Positions 25,811 through 32,716 of a stretch of 64,000 bases of DNA are shown here, in pieces. The translations under genes were made by a program, and so were the position numbers. This stretch comes from Candidatus Kapaibacterium sp. (GTDB lineage Bacteria; Bacteroidota; Ignavibacteria; Kapaibacteriales; NICIL-2). The stretch covers positions 1,624,579-1,688,578 of the forward strand of contig BPHK01000001.1 of the NCBI GenBank assembly GCA_026003495.1, written 5' to 3'. The first letter of the stretch is position 1. The number at the start of each line of letters is the position of its first letter. The notes beneath the pieces were generated by a model, which worked only from the letters and a program-made list of their open reading frames with translations, had not been told where the DNA came from and did not search any database.

Positions 25811-26789
25811 CGACGCGCCCAATAACGCAGCTCTGTTCGTCTGCGGTCAGGGCGAGGACCGTCTGCGCATGTTCTGGGCGGACAACCAGCACCATGCCGA
25901 TACCGAGATTGAAGACCCGCCGCATTTCGTCAGTGCTGACGTTCCCGCAACGCTCGATCAAGCGGAAGATTGGCGGGACCTCCCATTCCCCCCACGCAAT
26001 GTCGAGTGCCAGCCCCTTCGGAAGAATGCGCCGCGTGTTGCCCTCGATACCGCCGCCAGTGATGTGTGCAATTCCCACAAGGAGCTTTTTCTCCAGCAGT
26101 GGTTGGACACTCCGAAGGTACGAGCGATGAATTTCCAGCAGCGCAGAACCGAGCGTTGCATCCAACTCTGGAATGAACTCGTCGAGCCGATACTGCTCCA
26201 GCAGAACCGCGCGCGCAAGCGAATAGCCATTTGTGTGAAGACCACTCGACCGAAGACCGATGAGCACATCTCCTGCTGCGATGCTGCGCCCGTCAACGAT
26301 GGCATCCTTTTCGACGACGCCGACGATCGTGCCGGCAAGGTCATAGTCACCCTCAGCGTAGAGGCTCGGCAGTTCTGCCGTCTCGCCGCCGATGAGTGCA
26401 CAGCCATTTTCGCGGCAGGCAGCAACAAGACCTGCAATCACCTGCTCGGCAACAGCGACGTCGAGTTTCCCCGTAGCGAAATAGTCCAGAAAGAACAGCG
26501 GACGCGCTCCGCAGGCGAGGATATCGTTGACGCAGTGGTTGACCAGATCTCGCCCGATCGTCGAATGAACATTCATCGCAATGGCGATCTTCAGCTTGGT
26601 CCCGACCCCATCGGTGCTACTGACGAGTACTGGATGCCGCAGTTCCTCGAAGCGTGCGTCGTAGAGTGCACCAAAGTGACCAACGTCGGCAAGAACACGC
26701 CGATCGAACGTCGAGCGGACAAGCGGCTTGATACGGGCGACCAGCTCATCGCCCGCGGCGATGTTGACACCAGCGGTTGAGTAGTCCAT
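25800..26789 (-). CDS. purM: Phosphoribosylformylglycinamidine cyclo-ligase (AIR synthetase)
   Basis: This 329-residue protein starts MDYSTAGVNIAAGDELV, the standard PurM opening. It carries VSSTDGVGTKLKIA (ATP site), VNDILACGARPLFFLDY, LIGGETAELP, GLRSSGLHTNGYSLAR and AHITGGGIEGNTRRILP. It closes the imidazole ring in step five of de novo purine synthesis. The frame is open upstream to 27041; the ATG at 26789 is the family start and has a TATCTTTG promoter box 27 bases upstream. purN is also in the window, but in another operon. Confidence 0.96.
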   Translation of the reverse strand: MDYSTAGVNIAAGDELVARIKPLVRSTFDRRVLADVGHFGALYDARFEELRHPVLVSSTDGVGTKLKIAIAMNVHSTIGRDLVNHCVNDILACGARPLFFLDYFATGKLDVAVAEQVIAGLVAACRENGCALIGGETAELPSLYAEGDYDLAGTIVGVVEKDAIVDGRSIAAGDVLIGLRSSGLHTNGYSLARAVLLEQYRLDEFIPELDATLGSALLEIHRSYLRSVQPLLEKKLLVGIAHITGGGIEGNTRRILPKGLALDIAWGEWEVPPIFRLIERCGNVSTDEMRRVFNLGIGMVLVVRPEHAQTVLALTADEQSCVIGRVVSE

Positions 26790-26816
26790 CGTGGCTGATT
26801 GCGCGGTGATATGACA

Positions 26817-26824
26817 CAAAGATA
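26817..26824 (-). promoter_or_regulatory. Promoter -7 box TATCTTTG for purM
   Basis: Exact TAnnTTTG on the minus strand, 27 bases before the purM ATG. A perfect 10-bp palindrome TGCACGTGCA at 26834-26843 lies just upstream, within the -10 to -30 interval, and could be an operator. Confidence 0.5.
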
Positions 26825-26875
26825 CCGACTTTCTGCACGTGCACCGAGCGACGTCTGCTCTCTTGGAAGGGTAGG

Positions 26876-27682
26876 CTATTCCCGCACAGGCGCCCACTCG
26901 CGAGATATGCTTCGCTGAACAAGGAGTGCAGCGAGCCAATTGAGGAACCACTGCCAGAGGATTCGCCGGTATCCCCACCGGCGGTAGCGTCGCGGTGATT
27001 CGTACACGCGCAGCTCTGGAGGAAGCGCCACGCGAGTCCATCTCCGGGCGCGATGGAGGAACTCAAAATCCTCGCCTGCAGCAAGCGATGCGGCATACCC
27101 ACCTGCTTGTTCGAAAAGCCACCGCCGCACAACGTGACATTCCCCGCGACCAACGCCAAGCCCAGCTGCTGCAGCAAGCCGGAGATACGCGTTGAAGCAC
27201 CCATGCACGATGCGATCGCTCCACCGACGCTCTGCCGGATGCACCTCTACCGGGCCGGCGAGTACTCCGTAGCGCACGTAGCGACCGCGCTCGGCAGTCC
27301 ATTCTGCGATCGTCTGCCAAAAGCACTGCCAATTGGCTGGCACGCAATCGGCATTGAGGAAAACAAGCGTCTGACCGCGCGCAAGGCACGCTCCAACGTT
27401 TCGCCCCTCTGCGATCGTCTGCTGGCGTGCAGCTGAATGCACCGCCACTACATCTGCATACGCGCGAGCAATCTCTACGGTGGCATCGTTGCTCCCGCCA
27501 TCGCTGATGATCAGCTCGATGCCAAAGCGTTCGATTGTTGCATCGTCAAAACGAGCGAGCAATCGCGGAAGGGCTTTCTCCTCTTCTAACGTTGGAATGA
27601 TGACGCTGATGCGAACCTGCTCGGATCGAAGTCGCTGCGGCGAGCGCTCCCAGAGCAGAACGTCCGTTGGTAGTCGCCGCAT
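26876..27682 (-). CDS. Family 2 glycosyltransferase
   Basis: This 268-residue GT-A fold enzyme has VRISVIIPTLEEEKALPRLL, IISDGGSNDATVEIA, AEGRNVGACLARGQTLVFLNADCVP (the DxD-type metal site appears as NAD) and AGEDFEFLHRARR. These match GT2 enzymes of the TIGR04283-like type (transferase 2, rSAM/selenodomain-associated). The donor and acceptor are unknown. The ATG at 27682 begins two bases after the DUF2279 stop; the upstream open extension overlaps that gene and is rejected. It is the last gene of the DUF1446-DUF2279-GT2 operon. Confidence 0.85.
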   Translation of the reverse strand: MRRLPTDVLLWERSPQRLRSEQVRISVIIPTLEEEKALPRLLARFDDATIERFGIELIISDGGSNDATVEIARAYADVVAVHSAARQQTIAEGRNVGACLARGQTLVFLNADCVPANWQCFWQTIAEWTAERGRYVRYGVLAGPVEVHPAERRWSDRIVHGCFNAYLRLAAAAGLGVGRGECHVVRRWLFEQAGGYAASLAAGEDFEFLHRARRWTRVALPPELRVYESPRRYRRWGYRRILWQWFLNWLAALLVQRSISREWAPVRE

Positions 27683-27684
27683 AG

Positions 27685-28812
27685 TCACAGACGTGCGCCT
27701 CCAAGTTGAATCTTGAACGGATAAAGCAGGTACACCCGTGGTGGGTGGTGCTCGCTCCATTCGAGCGTTGGCGTCGGCAGTTTGAAGTAGTTGAACGATT
27801 GTGCCAGCCAGTTGAGCACCGATCCTACTGGCTTACCGAGCAGTGGCTCGAAGTCTGGCAGCAGCTCGACCAAATCCACGTCGAGACTCAGGGCAATGCG
27901 CCGATCGGAATGGCCGTTGTTTCCCCCTAAGCCGCGAACACCGTAGCCAATCCCGAGCGCAAGCCACGGTGGTATCACGTGCTGCACAGGTTCCGGCAGC
28001 AGCGGACGCAGCTTTGCCGAAAGGAAGAACGTCGAACTGCTATAGTCATCAATGAACGTACGGCCTTCGGCACGCTCGGCTTCGCCATACCAATGCGCCG
28101 GCACATAGCTCCACTTGGGCGAAAAGTACTGCAGGAACGGTACTGACTGCTGCAAGAGGAAATAGCTCGCCCCGACAATGTTGAACGCTAAATCACTCGG
28201 ACTAAACCCCCAATCCTTGCCAACTCCATCTTCGAACTCGACGTAGCTTTGGTACACGATCCCCATCAGTGCACCATAGAGCATCGCATGCCGATGGTCC
28301 ACACCGGCACCTTGGAGCAGCTCCCCAGAGTAGTAGGACATCACATATGCGCCATAGATGTGACCAAGTTTATCTACCCCGCGAGCATAGGAGCCATCTT
28401 CGATCACCCGAAATTCCGCGCGCTCGTTCCAAATCGTCGCTTTCTGGTAAAGGTGAAGCCCCACCATGATTCCGACGTAAATCGAGCCTGCTGCGCTCAA
28501 CGTGTAAGGGTTGATGCGGCTTTCGCGTAACGGCGGTTGACCGTCAATCGTGTAGCGCTGATGACCGGCCCAGGTAAACTCGTGCCACGGAATCGTGCGT
28601 GGTACACCAAACGCCACTACAGTATCATCCGATTGCGCCGTCAGCAGATCTCCAGGTACTGCTCCACCGCAATGCTTTGCACAGCTGGACGCAGGCAAGA
28701 GAGCCTCTCTGCTCTTGGTCCCTACCACAGCTTCTTCCGCTGCATGCGATGAACTGCTCAGAGCAACCAACGCCAGAGAGACGACCCACCAGCACACCCG
28801 ATCACAACTCAA
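27685..28812 (-). CDS. DUF2279 (YfiM-like) membrane-associated protein, TTG start
   Basis: This protein is about 375 residues long. The core VDKLGHIYGAYVMSYYSGELLQGAG, AMLYGALMGIVYQSYVEFEDG and WGFSPSDLAFNIVGASYF is the DUF2279 pattern. The C-terminal part (RIALSLDVDLVELLP, PRVYLLYPFKIQLG) looks like barrel strands. No ATG exists before the core. A TTG at 28812, nine bases after GGAGG, gives a clean signal peptide (hydrophobic stretch VCWWVVSLALVALSSSS, cut after HA). The longer frame, also opening at a TTG (28869), lacks such support. The start lies inside the end of the DUF1446 gene, an 11-base overlap. Function unknown; probably outer-membrane associated. Confidence 0.75.
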   Translation of the reverse strand: MSCDRVCWWVVSLALVALSSSSHAAEEAVVGTKSREALLPASSCAKHCGGAVPGDLLTAQSDDTVVAFGVPRTIPWHEFTWAGHQRYTIDGQPPLRESRINPYTLSAAGSIYVGIMVGLHLYQKATIWNERAEFRVIEDGSYARGVDKLGHIYGAYVMSYYSGELLQGAGVDHRHAMLYGALMGIVYQSYVEFEDGVGKDWGFSPSDLAFNIVGASYFLLQQSVPFLQYFSPKWSYVPAHWYGEAERAEGRTFIDDYSSSTFFLSAKLRPLLPEPVQHVIPPWLALGIGYGVRGLGGNNGHSDRRIALSLDVDLVELLPDFEPLLGKPVGSVLNWLAQSFNYFKLPTPTLEWSEHHPPRVYLLYPFKIQLGGARL

Positions 28813-30160
28813 GGATGGAAACCTCCGGTGTAACGACGTCTTTAGGGATGAGTGTGGGGAAATACGCAACGACCTCGCTGGGTTTGGGTCGTCCTCCAGA
28901 AAAGCCGGTCACCCCAGGAGGGCCGGTCAAGATCAACGGTGCGATCTCTTTGCCGAACCGCTCGACTGCTGCGTAGTCATGCGATCGGACACCGATCCGT
29001 AGCATGACTTCCGGCGGGTCAACAGGCGGCGCCAGCGGCCCGTGACATGCGTTGTAGCCAACAAACTCCGTGCGGATTTCCTGAAATTGCAGCCCGAGCA
29101 ACTCTAAGCGTCGCCGCAGAATTGCGTCGGCAGCCTGGGCGCGCTCGAGTGCCTTCGGTGCTGAGTACACCAGCGTTCCTACCGCAGTGTAACCGTCGGC
29201 ATAACTGGCGCTGACCTTGTAGGTTGATGTTGCTGGCCGCCCTTCGATGCCAAAGACTGCAACGCGGTCGTTGCCTTCGTCGCGGAGTTGGATCGTCGTA
29301 AAATCTGCGACGCAGTCGGGTGTGATGTACTCACGTGGATTGCCGATTTCGTAGAGGAGTTGCTCAGAGACAGTTTCGCGGGTAACCGCACCGCCGGTCC
29401 CTTCGTGCTTGGTGACGACGAATGTTCCGTCGGGATATGCCTCGATGATTGGAAAGCCGATCTCGGCAAGGTTTGGAAGCTGTTGCCATGCGCCGAGGAA
29501 GTTCCCGCCGGTCGCTTGTCCGCCGCACTCGTTGATATGCCCTGCCACCACACCTGCGGCGAGCTTGTTCCAATCATCCCACGCCCAGCCGAACTCATAA
29601 ACCATCGGTGCAAGGGTCAACCCCGTATCGGTCACACGACCTGTGATAACAACCTGTGCGCCACGCGTGAGTGCTTCGACGACTGGGCCAGCGCCGAGAT
29701 ACACGTTCGCACTCAGCAGCCGATCCCGCACCGACGCAAGAGGAATTCCAGTGTCCAAGTGGAGCATCGGGTGTCCTGCTGCCAAGAGTTCATCAATGCG
29801 GGGGAGAATATCATCGCCGGTCACAATACCGATTCGCAGGCCGCTGATGCCGTGCTTGCGCGCCACCTCGAGCACTGCTTCCGCTGCAGCGCGTGGATTG
29901 ACGCCGCCCGCATTTGTGATCACCCGTATGCCTCTGGAAACGACATCTTCGATGATCGCATCCATCGTCTCAACAAAATCGCGCGCATAGCCCCACGTTG
30001 GATTGCGCAGTTTCTGCTTCTGGAGGATGGACATTGTTACCTCTGCCAGGTAGTCCATCACAAGGTAGTCAATCGGTCCGCGGCGGACTTGCACGAGTGG
30101 TGCTGTGAGCAAATCGCCCCAGAACCCTTGTCCCGATGCGATGCGAACGGAATGCTTCAT
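28802..30160 (-). CDS. DUF1446 / AtuA-like protein (acyclic terpene utilisation family)
   Basis: This 452-residue protein opens VRIASGQGFWGD and continues with VMDYLAEVTMSIL, VITNAGGVNPRAAAEAV, ITGRVTDTGLTLAPMVYEFGW, AAGVVAGHINECGGQATGG and HEGTGGAVTRETVSEQLLYEI, all typical of the DUF1446/AtuA family. AtuA is needed for citronellol and geraniol breakdown in Pseudomonas, but related proteins occur with many acyl-CoA pathways and the reaction is not established. The start is ATG at 30160. It is divergent from rodZ with a striking palindrome between. Downstream are DUF2279 and GT2 genes. Confidence 0.85.
   Translation of the reverse strand: MKHSVRIASGQGFWGDLLTAPLVQVRRGPIDYLVMDYLAEVTMSILQKQKLRNPTWGYARDFVETMDAIIEDVVSRGIRVITNAGGVNPRAAAEAVLEVARKHGISGLRIGIVTGDDILPRIDELLAAGHPMLHLDTGIPLASVRDRLLSANVYLGAGPVVEALTRGAQVVITGRVTDTGLTLAPMVYEFGWAWDDWNKLAAGVVAGHINECGGQATGGNFLGAWQQLPNLAEIGFPIIEAYPDGTFVVTKHEGTGGAVTRETVSEQLLYEIGNPREYITPDCVADFTTIQLRDEGNDRVAVFGIEGRPATSTYKVSASYADGYTAVGTLVYSAPKALERAQAADAILRRRLELLGLQFQEIRTEFVGYNACHGPLAPPVDPPEVMLRIGVRSHDYAAVERFGKEIAPLILTGPPGVTGFSGGRPKPSEVVAYFPTLIPKDVVTPEVSILEL
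28822..28826 (-). promoter_or_regulatory. Shine-Dalgarno GGAGG fixing a TTG start
   Basis: GGAGG on the minus strand lies nine bases before TTG at 28812. It is inside the upstream gene's last codons, and the resulting protein begins with a good signal peptide, so the unusual start is favoured. Confidence 0.5.
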
Positions 30161-30214
30161 ACTTGGACGGAGAGAGCGTTGGAAAAAACACCACCTTTCG
30201 TGGCAGTACGTCTT

Positions 30215-30240
30215 GCACTATTGCAAATTTGCAACAGTGC
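30215..30240. promoter_or_regulatory. 26-bp near-perfect palindrome between DUF1446 and rodZ-like genes
   Basis: A perfect 14-bp inverted repeat TTGCAAATTTGCAA at 30221-30234 is flanked by GCACT and AGTGC arms, with a single A/C mismatch pair: 12 of 13 pairs match. It lies in the middle of a 109-base divergent intergenic region, 29 bases from the rodZ start and 54 from the DUF1446 start. A dimeric regulator is the natural reading; there is no T-tract to make it a terminator. Confidence 0.6.
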
Positions 30241-30269
30241 GTGCTACTTCCCAATTTGTCTTTCCCCAC

Positions 30270-31289
30270 ATGCCGATGGAAGATGACGCCCTGCATGTTG
30301 GAACACTTCTGCGTGCAAAGCGGACCGAACTCGGCTTGAGCGTCAGCGACATCAGCCGACTGACAGGAATTCGCCCGGCGATTATCGAGGCAATTGAAGC
30401 AGGCTCGCTGGATGTAATGCCGCCAGTTTACATGCGCTCATTTCTCCGACGCTACGCACGTGCGCTGGGACTCGACGAGCGCTCGCTACCTTTCTCCAGT
30501 GTCGAGCCACACCCCCTCACCAGCAGGCGCACCACTACTCCACCGGCTGCATCATCCCAGAGGAAGCCAAACACTGCGCTTGCAGTCGTGATAGCCCTTG
30601 GGGTGCTGGGAGCTGCGGGATATCTGCTCTACCGCTCCACCGAGAGCAGTAATCAGCCACGACCGAATCTCGAGCAAGCGGAAGCTCCTGCTGAGACGAT
30701 CCGCACCGCGCCGAGCCGTGGGCTTCTCGAATACTTCGGTGCGGCAACAAGTGACAGCATGCGACTGGAAGCAGTCGCTACCGATACCGTATGGATCAGC
30801 GTTACGATGGACGGTCGCCGCAGTGAACAAGTAACACTCCGCCCTGGGGAGCGACGGCAGTGGTACGCGCTCCAAGCGATCATCCTTTCGATCGGAAATG
30901 CAGGCGGCGTCGAACTCTACCGCAACGGCGAACCACTTCCCGCACTGGGTCACCGCGGCGAAGCGGTCCGCTACGTCAAAATCACTCCGACGGAGGTCAT
31001 CCCAAGCACAAGCAGTTGGACTCGCAAACGCGATTCCGTACTTGAAACGCTTTCGAAACGTCCAATGGCTACCACAACGCCATCATCACCGCAAGCAGCA
31101 TCATCTCCAGCACACGCACCATCTCAGCAGCGCCCCCACCAGACAAACCAAGAACGACCTCCCACTCGGACTACCCAACAAACTCGTCGCCAAGAGTTAC
31201 TCCGACGTGCACAACGGCAGCAGGAAATCACGCCCGTTGCCCCCAAAGCTCCACTGCCAACTCCGAACAACAAGCCATCCTCGCCGTAA
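30270..31289 (+). CDS. rodZ: RodZ-like helix-turn-helix membrane protein
   Basis: This 339-residue protein has a cytoplasmic HTH_25 domain (LRAKRTELGLSVSDISRLTGIRPAIIEAIEAGSLDVMP, then YMRSFLRRYARALGLD), a basic linker, one membrane helix (TALAVVIALGVLGAAGYLLY, about residues 96-115) and a periplasmic β-domain like DUF4115 (DTVWISVTMDGRRSEQVTLRPGE). A long Pro/Thr/Gln-rich tail follows. RodZ links MreB filaments to the elongasome, which fits with mrdA in this window. The ATG at 30270 (second ATG 30276) starts the domain. The tail is longer and lower in complexity than in model RodZ proteins. Confidence 0.8.
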   Translation: MPMEDDALHVGTLLRAKRTELGLSVSDISRLTGIRPAIIEAIEAGSLDVMPPVYMRSFLRRYARALGLDERSLPFSSVEPHPLTSRRTTTPPAASSQRKPNTALAVVIALGVLGAAGYLLYRSTESSNQPRPNLEQAEAPAETIRTAPSRGLLEYFGAATSDSMRLEAVATDTVWISVTMDGRRSEQVTLRPGERRQWYALQAIILSIGNAGGVELYRNGEPLPALGHRGEAVRYVKITPTEVIPSTSSWTRKRDSVLETLSKRPMATTTPSSPQAASSPAHAPSQQRPHQTNQERPPTRTTQQTRRQELLRRAQRQQEITPVAPKAPLPTPNNKPSSP

Positions 31290-31297
31290 CGTTTTCC

Positions 31298-32284
31298 TCA
31301 GAGCGTCGAGCGGATGATGTCGTGGATTCGGACAACTCCAAGACACTCCCCCTCTGAACCGACGACGGGGAGAACACCAATCTGTCGCTGACGTCGCTCC
31401 ATTGTAGCGAGCGCTTCCCCAAGCAGTGCCTCTGGGTGGATCGTGATTGGATTGGGTGTCATCACGTCGGCAGCACTGATAGGACGGATATCCTCATACC
31501 GCTCGAGCGAGCGACGCACATCGCCATCGGTGATGATGCCGCAGAGTTTATCGCCATCGAGTACGCAGACGCAGCCAAGCCCTTTCCGACTAATCTCGAT
31601 AATCGCTTCGCGAAAAGACGCTGACAGAGCAATGCGAGGGATTGCATCCCCTTTTGCCATCACATCGGAAACTCGCAGTGTAAGGTTCCGTCCGAGCTGC
31701 CCCATCGGATGGGAGCGCGCGTAGTCGCTGATCGTAAAGCCCTTTGCTTGCATGAGGACGAGCGCAAGTGCATCGCCCAATGCCAACGCAGCTGTTGTAC
31801 TGGCACTCGGCACTGCATCCCATGGGCAGGCTTCTTGTTCGACGTGTGCATCGAGCACAACTTCTGCAGCGCTCGCGATGTGACCATTTGTGCTGCCGGT
31901 GATAGCAATGATCGGCAGACCACGCTGCTTGAGGTATGGGAGAAGTGCGACAAGCTCGGCAGTTGTTCCGCTGCGGGAGAGCACGATTGCAACGTCGCGA
32001 TCGGACAGCACGCCAATATCACCGTGCAGCGCTTCGACCGGGTGCAGGAACAGCGCAGGCGATCCGACACTCGAAAGCGTCGAGGCAATTTTCTGCGCAA
32101 TGATGCCGGATTTGCCAATCCCACTGACGACAATAAGCCGCGCCCCGAGGAGCAATTCGATTGCACGAGCAAAACTCTCACCGACGCTATCGGCAAGACG
32201 TGCTACTGCGGCGGCTTCGATCCGAAGGATACGGCGAGCTTCCTCGATACGCTCGTTTGCTGTCATCACGTGTGCTCGAATCAT
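31298..32284 (-). CDS. kdsD: D-arabinose-5-phosphate isomerase (KpsF/GutQ/KdsD)
   Basis: This 328-residue protein has a SIS sugar-isomerase domain (VVSGIGKSGIIAQKIASTLSSVGSPALFLHPVEALHGDIG, SRSGTTAELVALL, PSASTTAALALGDALA) and two C-terminal CBS domains (VSDVMAKGDAIP and AADVMTPNPITIHPE). It converts ribulose-5-phosphate to arabinose-5-phosphate for KDO and LPS synthesis, fitting a Gram-negative envelope. The frame is open upstream to a TTG at 32296; the ATG at 32284 overlaps the hinT stop by four bases (ATGA), as in other coupled pairs here. An ATG at 32266 is an alternative. Confidence 0.92.
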   Translation of the reverse strand: MIRAHVMTANERIEEARRILRIEAAAVARLADSVGESFARAIELLLGARLIVVSGIGKSGIIAQKIASTLSSVGSPALFLHPVEALHGDIGVLSDRDVAIVLSRSGTTAELVALLPYLKQRGLPIIAITGSTNGHIASAAEVVLDAHVEQEACPWDAVPSASTTAALALGDALALVLMQAKGFTISDYARSHPMGQLGRNLTLRVSDVMAKGDAIPRIALSASFREAIIEISRKGLGCVCVLDGDKLCGIITDGDVRRSLERYEDIRPISAADVMTPNPITIHPEALLGEALATMERRQRQIGVLPVVGSEGECLGVVRIHDIIRSTL

Positions 32285-32625
32285 CCCGGCGGCCAACTCA
32301 TCGGACGTCCGCCGAGCAAATGGCAGTGGAGGTGGAAAACCGTTTGCCCTGCTTCGCTGTTGGTGTTGATCACCAAGCGATACCCCCGGTCAGCAATATT
32401 CTCTTGGTGTGCCAAACGCTGCGCGGTAAGGAGAATGTGCCCAAGCAGCTCCCGATCCTCCTCAGTTGCATCGTTGAGCGTGGCAATCGGCTTTTTCGGC
32501 ACGATGAGAATGTGCACTGGCGCTTGCGGAGCAATGTCGCGGAAGGCGATAACACGTTCGTCTTCGTAGACGATCGTTGCAGGTATTTCTCGGCGGATGA
32601 TCTTCGAAAAAATGCTCTCGCTCAT
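32281..32625 (-). CDS. hinT: HinT-type histidine triad nucleotide-binding protein
   Basis: This 114-residue short HIT protein begins SIFSKIIRREIPATIVYEDERV, has PVHILIVPKKPIATL and ends with the triad HLHCHLLGGRP. HinT enzymes hydrolyse aminoacyl-AMP and other purine phosphoramidates. It is coupled to kdsD by a four-base overlap. Its promoter box TATTTTTG lies 28 bases upstream and coincides with the T-tract of the preceding gene's terminator. Confidence 0.93.
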   Translation of the reverse strand: MSESIFSKIIRREIPATIVYEDERVIAFRDIAPQAPVHILIVPKKPIATLNDATEEDRELLGHILLTAQRLAHQENIADRGYRLVINTNSEAGQTVFHLHCHLLGGRPMSWPPG

Positions 32626-32653
32626 ACGCGACAGTACGCAAATAGACGCTGCG

Positions 32654-32661
32654 CAAAAATA
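32654..32661 (-). promoter_or_regulatory. Promoter -7 box TATTTTTG for hinT-kdsD, inside a terminator T-tract
   Basis: Exact TAnnTTTG on the minus strand, 28 bases before the hinT ATG. The five Ts are also the U-tract following the terminator hairpin of the upstream giant gene, so one short stretch appears to serve both purposes. Confidence 0.5.
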
Positions 32662-32692
32662 GGAAGGGCAGCGTCACTGGACGCTGCCCTTC
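32654..32692 (-). terminator. Rho-independent terminator of the giant T9SS gene
   Basis: A perfect 13-bp stem (GAAGGGCAGCGTC at 32663-32675 with its complement at 32680-32692) closes a four-base loop. On the minus strand it is followed by CTATTTTTG. It lies 25 bases after the stop of the 1567-residue protein gene. Strong stem and T-run make this the clearest terminator in the window. Confidence 0.88.
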
Positions 32693-32716
32693 ACACATTC
32701 AGCACAACTCTGCGTG

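Noticed and set aside
25725-26780. 351-codon plus-strand frame opposite purM
   Set aside because: purM is fully conserved on the minus strand; the plus frame has no domain and is a high-GC shadow.
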